Below are positions 1 to 8,319 of a stretch of 12,492 bases of DNA, in pieces. Source of the stretch: Bacteroidota bacterium (GTDB lineage: Bacteria; Bacteroidota; Bacteroidia; Flavobacteriales; Flavobacteriaceae). Position 1 is the first letter of the stretch, and the number at the start of each line of letters is the position of its first letter. The notes beneath the pieces were generated by a model. That model ran no database searches. It was not told the origin of the DNA and was given only the letters and a program-made list of their open reading frames with translations. Position numbers and translations under genes: made by a program. Location of the stretch: the NCBI GenBank assembly GCA_021793535.1, contig JAJYSO010000021.1:1-12492 (forward strand), written 5' to 3'.

Positions 1-3000
1 CGATCTCTTTTAACGCTTAAGGCGAGGGCTTGTTCATCTTCCCGAAGCGTTTGGTTGTTGATGATAAACTCTTCTCGGTGGACTCCGGGGGGGCTTACGT
101 AATTAGATGTTTTTTCTTCACTGACGGATTCGCTGCTGAAAATTGTTTTTGGAGTGTTTTTAGGATCGCTACCATCCGGCTCTATGGCATAGTTGTATTT
201 CTGATAATCTCCGCGAACCAGATCCAGCGTTCCAAAACGCATCACAAAATGCTCGTTGAATCCAGTCAAATACATCCGCATGAAACGCACAGAACGCAAA
301 TCACTGATTCCTCCTTTGGCGTATTTTTTATCGGTACTGAGCGGGATCCTGAACTGTACCCATCGCGTGCGTTGTTCTTGTCCGTTTTGGAGAGTGACGT
401 TGATGTCTTTCACATCGGTTATGTAGTCGTGATCCACTCCCGCGATAGAACTGGTATTATTATCGACACTCATGCCAGGATAAAAGGGGATTTTGTACTC
501 AAAATAGCTGTCGATGGTGTTCATGGTATTGTCATTGTTGACATCTTCGGTGGAGGGTAGAGTAGTGCTCCCGCGGTCGGATTGTCCCACAGAGGACGGG
601 GAGTTGCCTTCGAGGCCATTATACCTCTTATAACGTTCAACGATCCCTCCTTCTTGATTTAAATAGTATTGATAATCGTCATTTGAGGGGTCTTCTAGGT
701 TGGCAAAATTGGGAAATTTGGCTTTTTCCTCCGCATTGTTTAAGCCGTCCAAACCGATATCTTGGTTATCGCGTTCATCGCCTGCGGTATCAAATGCATA
801 CACCATGGATTGACTGGAAGGTACTTTTCCGAAGGCTGTTTCGATGGTTCCTGTTTGACTCCCATCTCTGGGTAACCCGTTTTCGTATTGCTTTCTTCCA
901 TCTTTTAACACATCTTCAGAAATGCTGCCAATGTTGAAGGCTAAAGTACCCTTGCTTAAGTTGGTGTTTTCACTGTATATGTATGGGTCCATCACCCAAA
1001 ACTCGATGTACTGCACATTGGTTTCTTCAAAATCCGAGTTTTCGATCCCCCTCATGATGCCTCCAAAGTTTTCTTCAGGGTTGGGCAAGGTGTTGCTTCC
1101 TGCAGCAGCAGGGTTGTAGTTATACATTCCGCGTTCTCCGGGGTAGTAGGAGAGGTCCATGGAGTAAATAGCTTGCGTATCCCCTTCTAGAATGTCTGAA
1201 TCTGGAAAGATTTCCTCTTTGAAAATACGGCGTGTATTGTATTTTGACAATTCATCATCCGTAATTCCTGATGGTCGAGATCCACTGTAGAAAATAGGAT
1301 CGATGTTATACCAGTTCAACTGGGCTCGCTTGTATCCTGAAGACAGGTCTCCGTTTGCTTTTTCACCTCCTAGCCCTAACGGAGCACTCGATAAAAACCA
1401 GGAAAGGGGAGTCATGATGGAAATGGCTGTTTGGGAGGCTTCGAAATCGTCGATATAGGTGGTGTTCTCACCATTGAAATCGTCTCCTTTTGGAGAGCCG
1501 GGTTGTAAATAGGCAAATTCACCTCTTAAGGAAAAATTAGAGGCTACATCGGTGTCGATATTAGGGAGTTTGTTCACCCATCGCGTAAAGAGGGGGACCT
1601 CCGTGAAGTAGTTGAAGTCCAAACCGTACATCGAATTGTTGATGGGCTCAAAACCGTAATTGGATTTATGTGTTTGGGGTTTTTCATTGAGGTTTAAATA
1701 CGTTGCTCCAATATGAAAGTTTTCGCTGAACTCATGATCGATGTGTATTCCGGCAAAGCTTTTGCTTTTTTGCTTGAATAAAGCATTGTTTTCTGTGGAA
1801 ACGCTAATAGGGGTATCCGATGCCCGTAGGGCTTCATTGATAATCTGTACTCTACCCAATTCATAGTCGATGGTATAATCTACACCTTCTTGTAATACAC
1901 GGCCTCCGGCAGTTACCCGGACAGAACCTCTAGGGATGTTAAAAGATCCGATGGGGATCCCTTCTTCTCCTGAAGATTTATAACTCCCGACCAATTGGAA
2001 TTTATTTTTATCGGATTCTTCCTGATTGGCTTGTGTTTTTGTACTCTTATAAAGTGATCTGAAAACGTATTTTTTCTGGTTATCGTTGTACGTGTCCGGA
2101 TCATTGTAATCTGCTGGTGGACCATTGGGATCCTGTAGTTTTTCAAAAAGGTATTGTCCAAAAGGTTCAACTGTCGTAAAAATCAGGTGACCGTTTTGAG
2201 GATCTATGGTAATTCCCGGGACATAATCAAAAAACCCATCCCCCCCGGTGATGGGATCCTGATTAAAATTCAAATTGTCCAAGTTAAATATATTGAGTAA
2301 AGGCGTATCGACTACTTCGCTAGGGAGAGTGGCATTGCCTCCTTCTGCCGGAGTGATGTAATTGAGCGGTTGTGGATCAGAATAGAGGATATTAAAATCG
2401 AACCCTTCTTGCTCTAAGCGATTGGCCTGTAAGTCGTAAATATTTTTCATCATCAAGTCCCAAATCGGCTCCTTAACATTGGTAATTGGGCTTTTCAATA
2501 ATTTAACCACTAGGCTTTTATTAGAGGCGATAGGCGGTGCTCCTGGACGTTGAGGATCGGGTACAGGTTCACTGGCTTCAATGCCATCGCTTCCAAATTC
2601 TCCTACTTGATGTACCTGACCGTTTACCGTATATTCATAAGCGACAGCTAACATTTCATCATTGCGAATTCGGGTGCGCAAGGAGATGTAGCCCAATTTC
2701 GGATGCAGGGTATACTCATTGGGATTCAATTGACGAGCTCCTTCGAGTTTGGCATAGTCTACACCTTCGTTCAGGTCCATGGAAAAGGCTCCAAAACCTT
2801 GATTGACCGTAGCCGATTCTCGGATAGCAGGTGTTAATATGGACGATTGGGATCCATTGATGCCCATGGGGTTAAAATCGTTATTTGCATTGTCTGGAAA
2901 GGCATCGGAAGAGGCATTGATGAACCCGTTAAACTTGGGTGAATTTTCAGGGTTGCCTTCCCGGTCGAGAAAAACTCCCATTTGTTTGGGGTCGGCTTCC

Positions 3001-4070
3001 CCTAAGTCTTGAATACCGACGATATTTCTGGCATTGGTTAGGTTTTCCGGATTGTTTGAACGATTGGTAACCCATACTTGAATACGGGTAATTTCAATTG
3101 AGGTGTTGAGGTAAGGATAGTGAGCCAAGGCTTGATCGTAGTGTTCTCGAAAGTAATGTGATAAAAAGAAGTGCCGGTTTTCGTCGTATTCTATGGCGTA
3201 TTTCTGAAATTCTTCAATGGCGCCTCCTCCCTGGATTTGGGTTTGCTGACGCTCGGAGTTGAGCTCGGAATACACCCCGGTAATTGTCGTTTTTCCAAAT
3301 TTCAGCTGTGTTTTGAGCCCAAATAGACTTTGTGCTCCTTGCATTAAGGAATTACTCAAGGGCATACTGATATTCCCCACTTCTATTTTTTGAACGATAT
3401 CATCTTCGTCCGCCACATACTCCAGTTTGATTTGATTTTGAAAATCAAAAGTGGATTGTGTGTCGTAATTGGCGGTAATTTGTAAATTTTCACCGATATG
3501 GCCCCTAAGCCCCATATTGATGACTTGATCGAAATCAAAGGTAAAGCTGGATCTATTACGTGGGGACAGAGAGGGGTTGTCTTGTCGATTAAAGAGCATC
3601 CCTAAATCTACTTCAGCAGATCCTTGTGGAATCAATTCAATCTCATCTCCTCCAAAGATGTTTTGCAGGGTTTTGTCTTTGATATAAAAAGTGGGCAGGA
3701 GGTTGTTTTGTTGTCTGCGCACTTGTTCTTGATCGCTTCCTCTAGAACGAAGAGCATCAAACTTCTCTTTATACCGGATTTTCATCTGCTCCTCTGCTAC
3801 GCGCTCCCGAAATTCATCCGGAGTTAACATCAAGGGATACTGAATGTTGAAACCCTCTATTTTCTCGGTGTAAATATAGGTGTTGGTTAAGGGGTCATAT
3901 GTGTATTTTTGAACGATACTCGGAGGATCTTGAAGCTTTAGAGTACCTACTTTAGAGGGCTGTTCATCACCTTGATTTTGTGCATACAAAGAGAGCCCTG
4001 CTGTAGCAAAAAGAAGAGTCAAGACGAAAGCTTTGCCGAATGGGCAAGTATGATCCAAAAACTTTCTCAA
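1..4070 (-). CDS. sprA: SprA, T9SS outer-membrane translocon / gliding motility protein (N-terminal part, runs off the window)
   Basis: SprA (Sov in Porphyromonas) forms the very large outer-membrane beta-barrel through which T9SS cargo leaves the cell; in gliders it is also needed for SprB-type adhesins. The minus frame is open without a stop from 4070 to the window edge (1,356 codons, more than half of the ~2,300-2,400 usual for the family). The N-terminus is a signal peptide (basic RK, hydrophobic core around residues 14-28, then LYAQ at 28-31). Family-like stretches include RQQTQIQGGG at 274-283, VWVTNRSN at 332-339 and IPRGSVRVTAGGRVLQEG at 712-729. No in-frame ATG lies near the signal peptide; the TTG at 4070 is the only start that keeps it whole, because the ruvA stop codon is in frame just upstream. 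The gene is 6 bp downstream of ruvA and is probably cotranscribed with it. Homopolymer runs of seven G/C at 2240-2246 and 87-93 keep the frame. The identification is from remembered family sequence and context; the C-terminal half is outside the window. Confidence 0.95.
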   Translation of the reverse strand, partial: MRKFLDHTCPFGKAFVLTLLFATAGLSLYAQNQGDEQPSKVGTLKLQDPPSIVQKYTYDPLTNTYIYTEKIEGFNIQYPLMLTPDEFRERVAEEQMKIRYKEKFDALRSRGSDQEQVRRQQNNLLPTFYIKDKTLQNIFGGDEIELIPQGSAEVDLGMLFNRQDNPSLSPRNRSSFTFDFDQVINMGLRGHIGENLQITANYDTQSTFDFQNQIKLEYVADEDDIVQKIEVGNISMPLSNSLMQGAQSLFGLKTQLKFGKTTITGVYSELNSERQQTQIQGGGAIEEFQKYAIEYDENRHFFLSHYFREHYDQALAHYPYLNTSIEITRIQVWVTNRSNNPENLTNARNIVGIQDLGEADPKQMGVFLDREGNPENSPKFNGFINASSDAFPDNANNDFNPMGINGSQSSILTPAIRESATVNQGFGAFSMDLNEGVDYAKLEGARQLNPNEYTLHPKLGYISLRTRIRNDEMLAVAYEYTVNGQVHQVGEFGSDGIEASEPVPDPQRPGAPPIASNKSLVVKLLKSPITNVKEPIWDLMMKNIYDLQANRLEQEGFDFNILYSDPQPLNYITPAEGGNATLPSEVVDTPLLNIFNLDNLNFNQDPITGGDGFFDYVPGITIDPQNGHLIFTTVEPFGQYLFEKLQDPNGPPADYNDPDTYNDNQKKYVFRSLYKSTKTQANQEESDKNKFQLVGSYKSSGEEGIPIGSFNIPRGSVRVTAGGRVLQEGVDYTIDYELGRVQIINEALRASDTPISVSTENNALFKQKSKSFAGIHIDHEFSENFHIGATYLNLNEKPQTHKSNYGFEPINNSMYGLDFNYFTEVPLFTRWVNKLPNIDTDVASNFSLRGEFAYLQPGSPKGDDFNGENTTYIDDFEASQTAISIMTPLSWFLSSAPLGLGGEKANGDLSSGYKRAQLNWYNIDPIFYSGSRPSGITDDELSKYNTRRIFKEEIFPDSDILEGDTQAIYSMDLSYYPGERGMYNYNPAAAGSNTLPNPEENFGGIMRGIENSDFEETNVQYIEFWVMDPYIYSENTNLSKGTLAFNIGSISEDVLKDGRKQYENGLPRDGSQTGTIETAFGKVPSSQSMVYAFDTAGDERDNQDIGLDGLNNAEEKAKFPNFANLEDPSNDDYQYYLNQEGGIVERYKRYNGLEGNSPSSVGQSDRGSTTLPSTEDVNNDNTMNTIDSYFEYKIPFYPGMSVDNNTSSIAGVDHDYITDVKDINVTLQNGQEQRTRWVQFRIPLSTDKKYAKGGISDLRSVRFMRMYLTGFNEHFVMRFGTLDLVRGDYQKYNYAIEPDGSDPKNTPKTIFSSESVSEEKTSNYVSPPGVHREEFIINNQTLREDEQALALSVKRD

Positions 4071-4076
4071 CTTTTG

Positions 4077-4658
4077 TTATAATTTTTTTAAAGCTTTTTT
4101 AATAATTGTTTCGGTCGAAGCTTCAGGGTCCTCTAGTAGTATTTTACGTACGATTTTTGCGGATTGCTTTCTTTTATAGCCTAATGTTTCCAATGCGGAC
4201 AACGCTTCTTCTCGTTGTCGATTGTCTTTTGGAAGGATGGAAGGCTGATTTTCTTCCAGGGCCACAAATTTGTCTTTTAGGTCAATAATGACCCGTTGGG
4301 CGGTTTTGGGACCGATTCCTTTTACGCTTTTGATCAAAGCGACATCTTCTCCGGTGATAGCCTCTACAATCTGTGCTGGAGTCAGGGAAGACAACATGGT
4401 TCGAGCCGTACTTGCTCCAATTCCAGATACGGAGATAAGCTTTATAAATACCTCTCTTTCGTATTTTTCTATAAAACCGTATAGCGTGTGCGCATCCTCT
4501 CGTACTTGTAAGAAGGTGTAGATAAAGATACGCTCTTCCACCGGCAGCTTTTCAAATGTATTTAGAGAAATATTTAAAAAATAACCCACTCCGTTGCACT
4601 CCACAATGATGTGCGTTGGAGATTTTTCTATCAATCGACCTCTTAAATGAGTTATCAT
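4077..4658 (-). CDS. ruvA: Holliday junction branch migration complex subunit RuvA
   Basis: RuvA binds four-way DNA junctions as a tetramer and loads the RuvB motor for branch migration during recombination and repair in the cytoplasm. The 193-residue length is normal for the family. Visible parts are the N-terminal OB-fold (residues 1-65, starting MITHLRGRL and containing the NGVGY turn at 22-26), the acidic pin residues E54 and D55 in REDAHTLYGF, two helix-hairpin-helix motifs (about 71-92 with VSGIGAS, and 106-128 with VKGIGPKTAQRVI), and a C-terminal RuvB-contacting helical domain (about 148-193, with ALETLGYK). The ATG at 4658 gives a standard N-terminus. It lies in its own unit after a terminator that separates it from maeB, and its TAA stop is 6 bp before sprA, in the same reading frame. 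The ruvA-sprA order is, from memory, common in Flavobacteriia. Confidence 0.97.
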   Translation of the reverse strand: MITHLRGRLIEKSPTHIIVECNGVGYFLNISLNTFEKLPVEERIFIYTFLQVREDAHTLYGFIEKYEREVFIKLISVSGIGASTARTMLSSLTPAQIVEAITGEDVALIKSVKGIGPKTAQRVIIDLKDKFVALEENQPSILPKDNRQREEALSALETLGYKRKQSAKIVRKILLEDPEASTETIIKKALKKL

Positions 4659-4680
4659 TTGTTAATGTTAATGTAAAAAT

Positions 4681-4711
4681 CAAATGTATAAAATTTTATG
4701 AGTACTTAAAA
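4681..4711 (-). promoter_or_regulatory. Predicted Bacteroidota-type promoter for ruvA-sprA
   Basis: Reading the minus strand, TACATTTG (4688 to 4681) matches the Bacteroidota -7 consensus TAnnTTTG exactly. A TTTT at 4711-4708 sits 19 nt upstream in place of the usual -33 TTG/TTTG. The element is about 20 nt before the ruvA ATG and lies after the maeB terminator, so it would start an independent ruvA-sprA transcript with a short AT-rich leader containing two ACATTA copies. The -7 match is direct; the -33 box is weak. Confidence 0.5.
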
Positions 4712-4758
4712 GGTAACCGAAGAAGAAGCTATAAAGTTTTTAACACGATTAAAAGTAG

Positions 4759-4794
4759 AAAGGGACTGTTGTTCTTTTGGAACCCAGCCCCTTT
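4759..4794 (-). terminator. Predicted intrinsic terminator after maeB
   Basis: On the minus strand AAAGGGGCTG (4794 to 4785) pairs with CAGTCCCTTT (4768 to 4759) over ten positions, nine Watson-Crick and one G-U. Inside, GTTC and GAAC can extend the hairpin around a CAAAA loop. The hairpin is followed by CTACTTTTAATC, a moderate U-rich tail. It begins 37 bp past the maeB stop, and the plus-strand side has no T-tract, so it is best read as the maeB terminator that separates queG-maeB from ruvA-sprA. Confidence 0.6.
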
Positions 4795-4831
4795 TGCTAT
4801 CTGCTTGGTGAATTTTGTTTATAAAGTGTGC

Positions 4832-7105
4832 TTATTTTGACTTGTTTTGTGCATCTACAACTGCAATTGCCGACATGTTGACCATTTCTTGAACACTTGC
4901 CCCAAGTTGCAGAATATGTACAGGTTTGGAGAGTCCCATAATGATTGGACCTATAGAATCTCCTTCTTGGAGTTCCTTAATCAGTTTGTAAGCCGAATTC
5001 GCTGCTGCCAAATTGGGGAAAATAAGGGTATTCACTTTTTGATCAGAGATTCTTGAGAACGGAAATTTTTTCTTTCGCATTTCACGATTGAGAGCAAAGT
5101 CCGCCTGAATCTCTCCATCCACAGAGAGGTGTGGATGTTTTTCATGCAGGTATTTTACCGCTTCCTTAACTTTTTTGGCTTCTGGGGCGTTCGAGGCTCC
5201 AAAGTTGGTATAAGACATCATGGCCATCACCGGTTCGATACCAAACATTTTAGCGGTATTTGCGGTTAGCAGCGCAATATTAGCTAAGTTTTTTGCATCC
5301 GGATCGATATTGATGGAGGTATCACTCACAAAGAGCGGGCCCCGTTCGATATTCATTAAATTAGTGGTGGCAATACGGGAAACGCCTTCCAAAGGTTTTA
5401 CAAGTTCCAATATGGGTTTTAAGACCGTAGGATAAGCTCGTGTGTAACCAGATAGCATGGCATCGGCATCTCCTTCATTCACCATCATGGCCGCAAAATA
5501 GTTTCGGGAACGCATCAGTTCAGTGGCATCGTGAAGGGATATCCCGTTGCGTTTGCGCGACTTCCAGAAGATTTCGGCATACTTGTTCAACTGAGCTTTG
5601 CTCTCGTCTGTTTTGGGATCTATAATCTGAATTTCCGTACTGTCGAAATCGATCTCTCTCATGAGTTCTTCGATGACATCCTTTCGTCCAAGAAGAATAG
5701 GGATTCCCATCCCCTCTTCGTATACGATCTGAGCAGCCTTGAGCACATCGAGCTGGTCAGCCTCGGCGTAGACGACCCGCTTAGGGCTAGATTTAGCTCG
5801 GTCGGTAAGCATTCGTGTGAGTTTGTTGTTGTTCCCTAACCGCTCTTCGAGCTCTTCATGGTATTTTTCCCAGTCCTCGATAGGGTTTCGCGCAACGCCA
5901 CTTTCCATCGCTGCTTTGGCCACAGCAGGAGGAACTTCTGTGATCAAACGTGTGTCAAAAGGTTTGGGGATGATGTAATCTCTTCCGAACTGAAGTTTAG
6001 TTTCATTATAGGTGATGTTGACTTCTTCGGGAACAGTCTTTTTTGTCAGTTCCGCTAGTGCTCGAACGGCAGCCATTTTCATCTCTTCGTTAATCTCTGT
6101 TGCGTTGACATCTAGTGCACCTCTGAAAATGAACGGAAAGCCCAAGACGTTATTTACTTGGTTGGGGTAATCCGTGCGTCCGGTTGCCATGATGACATCT
6201 TCACGCGTAGCTTTAGCTCGCGGGTAATCGATTTCTGGATCCGGATTAGCCATGGCAAAAACGATGGGATCTTTGGCCATACTCAATAGCATTTCTTCTG
6301 AAACGATATTTCCGACAGAAAGGCCGATGAAGACATCTGCTCCTTTCATGGCTTCTTCTAACGTATCGATGTCTCGATCTGTCGCAAATTCCGCTTTTTG
6401 TTCTGAAAGGCTATCCCTGTTCTTTCGAATGACTCCTTTGCTGTCTAACATCACAATGTTTTCCGCCTTTGCTCCAAAGGATTTGTACAAACGGGCGCAA
6501 GAAACGGCTGCTGCTCCGGCACCGCTCACGACGATTTTAACGTCTTTTAATTTTTTGTTGGCAATTTCCACTGCATTGATCAGAGCGGCAGCTGAAATGA
6601 TAGCTGTTCCGTGCTGGTCGTCGTGCATGACCGGAATGTCCAGCTCTTCTTTGAGTCGTCTTTCGATTTCAAAAGCTTCAGGAGCTTTGATGTCTTCCAA
6701 GTTGATGCCTCCGAAAGTGGGCGCGATGTGCTTGACGGTTTCGACAAATTTGTCTACATCGTTGGTATCTACTTCAATGTCAAAAACATCTATTCCTGCA
6801 AAAATCTTGAAAAGTAGGCCTTTTCCTTCCATGACAGGCTTAGAGGCTTCCGGGCCGATATTTCCCAGTCCTAAAACTGCGGTTCCGTTAGAGATCACAG
6901 CCACCAGGTTCCCCTTATTGGTGTACTTGTAGGCGTCTGCTTTGTTTTCTTTTATTTCTAGACAGGGATAGGCCACGTAAGGAGAGTAGGCCACTGATAA
7001 ATCACGTTGTGTTGAATATTTTTTAGTGGGAACAACCTCAACCTTTCCAGGCCTGGGTTTAGCGTGGTATACCAATGCTTCCCTTCGTTTTCTTGAATCA
7101 CTCAT
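4832..7105 (-). CDS. maeB: NADP-dependent malic enzyme with C-terminal phosphotransacetylase-like domain (MaeB type)
   Basis: It oxidatively decarboxylates malate to pyruvate with reduction of NADP, linking the TCA cycle to pyruvate and supplying NADPH. The 757 residues match the long MaeB class. The N-terminal malic domain spans about 1-160 with SVAYSPYVA (candidate catalytic Y40), VISNGTAVLGLG at 70-81, K95 in GKGLLFK, and metal ligands E137-D138 and D162-D163 (HDDQHGTA). The NAD(P)-binding domain spans about 165-410 with GAGAAA at 195-200 and MANPDPEI at 285-292. From about 430 to the end is a phosphate acetyltransferase-like domain, which in studied MaeB enzymes is regulatory (acetyl-CoA sensing) and not catalytic; NADP preference is inferred from the class. 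The ATG at 7105 gives the usual N-terminus. The gene is 35 bp downstream of queG with a -7-like element in the gap, and a hairpin terminator follows. Confidence 0.96.
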   Translation of the reverse strand: MSDSRKRREALVYHAKPRPGKVEVVPTKKYSTQRDLSVAYSPYVAYPCLEIKENKADAYKYTNKGNLVAVISNGTAVLGLGNIGPEASKPVMEGKGLLFKIFAGIDVFDIEVDTNDVDKFVETVKHIAPTFGGINLEDIKAPEAFEIERRLKEELDIPVMHDDQHGTAIISAAALINAVEIANKKLKDVKIVVSGAGAAAVSCARLYKSFGAKAENIVMLDSKGVIRKNRDSLSEQKAEFATDRDIDTLEEAMKGADVFIGLSVGNIVSEEMLLSMAKDPIVFAMANPDPEIDYPRAKATREDVIMATGRTDYPNQVNNVLGFPFIFRGALDVNATEINEEMKMAAVRALAELTKKTVPEEVNITYNETKLQFGRDYIIPKPFDTRLITEVPPAVAKAAMESGVARNPIEDWEKYHEELEERLGNNNKLTRMLTDRAKSSPKRVVYAEADQLDVLKAAQIVYEEGMGIPILLGRKDVIEELMREIDFDSTEIQIIDPKTDESKAQLNKYAEIFWKSRKRNGISLHDATELMRSRNYFAAMMVNEGDADAMLSGYTRAYPTVLKPILELVKPLEGVSRIATTNLMNIERGPLFVSDTSINIDPDAKNLANIALLTANTAKMFGIEPVMAMMSYTNFGASNAPEAKKVKEAVKYLHEKHPHLSVDGEIQADFALNREMRKKKFPFSRISDQKVNTLIFPNLAAANSAYKLIKELQEGDSIGPIIMGLSKPVHILQLGASVQEMVNMSAIAVVDAQNKSK

Positions 7106-7127
7106 TTCTTAAAAATTTTTGAAGAGT

Positions 7128-7135
7128 CAAAGATA
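7128..7135 (-). promoter_or_regulatory. Possible -7 promoter element for maeB
   Basis: TATCTTTG on the minus strand (7135 to 7128) matches TAnnTTTG exactly and lies in the 35-bp gap between queG and maeB, 22 nt before the maeB ATG. I see no TTG at the -33 distance, which would fall in the end of queG. It may be an internal promoter in a queG-maeB unit, or chance in AT-rich DNA. Confidence 0.35.
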
Positions 7136-7140
7136 TTAAA

Positions 7141-8106
7141 TTAGTTTGAATCTTTGTTTTTGAGGAAGGCTATATTTCGCGTTAAACCCGTGAATTTCGT
7201 TCGTTTTACTGCCGATTTCTTGAATATTTTTCCAAAAGTCTCTTGTGTTAATTCTTCCCAATCTCCCTTTGTCATGTCCAGCAGATCTGGATGTGGATCA
7301 AAGAGTGGTTCATGGTGGGGTGTGGAGAAACGGTTCCATGGACATACGTCCTGACAAATATCACACCCAAACATCCAGTTTTCAAATTTGCCCTTCATTT
7401 CTTCGGGAAGTTCTTCGCGCAGCTCGATGGTAAAATAGGAAATGCACTTACTACCATTGATTTTATAAGGTTCTTCGAGGGCTCCTGTGGGGCAGGCGTC
7501 AATACAAGCCGTGCATGTACCGCAATAATCTTTCACCTTGGAATCGTATTTTAATTCCAGATCGATAATCAGTTCGGCAATGAAATGAAAAGAACCCTTT
7601 TGTTTGGTTAACAGAAGTGCGTTTTTCCCACGCCACCCCAGGCCGCTACGGACAGCCCATGCTTTGTCCAAAACGGGGGCGGAGTCTACAAAAACACGAC
7701 CTTCTACATGCCCTATTTCTTCCCGAATGCAATGCAGTAGTTCTTTGAGCTTTCTTTTCAGTACAAAATGATAGTCCTCTCCATAGGCATATTTGGATAG
7801 TTTGTATGTGCTTTCTTGTTGTTTTTCGGTGGTTTGTTTAGGGGGGTAATAATTATAGAGCAGGGAGACTACGCTTTTTGCTCCAGGAACGAGTTTGGTG
7901 GGATCGAGCCGTTTGTCATAATGGTTTTCTAACCATTTCATTTTTCCGTTCCATTGATTTTTCAAGTAGTAATCCAAACGAGGGGCTTCATCGCTTAGGA
8001 ATTCAGCGCGGCTTATACCACAGGACATAAATCCCAATCGCAGTGCCTCGGATTTTATAAATGTTGTATTCTTTTCACGATTGTCGTACATGTTGTATCT
8101 TCTCAT
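7141..8106 (-). CDS. queG: Epoxyqueuosine reductase QueG
   Basis: QueG reduces epoxyqueuosine to queuosine at the wobble position (34) of tRNAs with GUN anticodons, using a cobalamin cofactor and two [4Fe-4S] clusters; it is cytoplasmic. Key features of the 321-residue protein: DSAPVLDKAWA at 141-151, whose D141 corresponds to the conserved active-site aspartate; RSGLGWRGKN at 153-162; the ferredoxin-like motif with C195, C198, C201 and C205 followed by PTGAL; C221; and C248, C251 and C255 (CDICQDVCPWN). The eight cysteines suit two clusters. It lacks the C-terminal HEAT-like extension of longer QueG proteins such as E. coli's, as expected for a protein of this length. Start: ATG at 8106, with a second ATG five codons in (8091) as an alternative. 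The gene is divergent from the glycosyltransferase and heads a minus-strand run with maeB. Confidence 0.95.
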   Translation of the reverse strand: MRRYNMYDNREKNTTFIKSEALRLGFMSCGISRAEFLSDEAPRLDYYLKNQWNGKMKWLENHYDKRLDPTKLVPGAKSVVSLLYNYYPPKQTTEKQQESTYKLSKYAYGEDYHFVLKRKLKELLHCIREEIGHVEGRVFVDSAPVLDKAWAVRSGLGWRGKNALLLTKQKGSFHFIAELIIDLELKYDSKVKDYCGTCTACIDACPTGALEEPYKINGSKCISYFTIELREELPEEMKGKFENWMFGCDICQDVCPWNRFSTPHHEPLFDPHPDLLDMTKGDWEELTQETFGKIFKKSAVKRTKFTGLTRNIAFLKNKDSN

Positions 8107-8125
8107 TATCGGCTACAAATTTCCC

Positions 8126-8165
8126 AAAAAATGCTCAGGAAAAGAGCACTCTAGGTCGTTTTCCT
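8126..8165 (-). promoter_or_regulatory. Terminator-like hairpin and competing pairing in the queG leader
   Basis: On the minus strand TGCTC (8148-8144) pairs with GAGCA (8136-8132), extendable by a G-U and an A-U pair, and is followed at once by six T (8131-8126), which looks like a small intrinsic terminator 20 nt before the queG ATG. The hairpin's loop TTTTCCT (8143-8137) is fully complementary to AGGAAAA further upstream (8165-8159). This would allow a pseudoknot or a switch between structures. No other minus-strand gene lies upstream for it to terminate. The short stem means chance is quite possible. Confidence 0.3.
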
Positions 8166-8230
8166 CTAATATAGACTTATTTCAAATTATATTAAACTTA
8201 AAACTGGTGAGGGATTTTTGTTTTTTCTGT

Positions 8231-8238
8231 TATTTTTG
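8231..8238 (+). promoter_or_regulatory. Possible -7 promoter element for the glycosyltransferase operon
   Basis: TATTTTTG matches TAnnTTTG on the plus strand in the 213-bp divergent region between queG and the glycosyltransferase. No clear TTG lies 17-23 nt upstream; the nearest candidates are the imperfect GTG at 8207-8209 and CTG at 8204-8206. A short TTGAA repeat begins inside the element. Confidence 0.35.
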
Positions 8239-8253
8239 AATTGAATTGAATTG
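8236..8253 (+). repeat. Pentanucleotide repeat (TTGAA), 3.6 copies
   Basis: Three exact TTGAA copies (8236-8250) followed by a further TTG (8251-8253) lie between the possible -7 element and the glycosyltransferase start. Copy-number change would alter leader spacing but not the coding frame if translation starts at 8320. The array is short. Confidence 0.5.
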
Positions 8254-8319
8254 GGGTGCGGGAGGCTTTCTTTAATGATGTTGTTAAGTAGCCATCCGCT
8301 CTTTTTGAAGGCCATTGGA

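Noticed and set aside
30..560. 176-codon plus-strand open frame
   Set aside because: It lies opposite the continuous sprA frame, which has a family-like protein sequence; the plus-strand product is low in recognisable features.
6252..6932. 226-codon plus-strand open frame, Ser/Met/Pro rich
   Set aside because: It is antisense to the malic enzyme NAD-binding and malic domains and is explained as a shadow of that conserved gene.
8107..8319. preQ1 or cobalamin riboswitch upstream of queG
   Set aside because: I could not fit the preQ1-I core, or any B12-box-like conserved sequence, to the minus-strand leader; only a generic hairpin with a T-tract is present.
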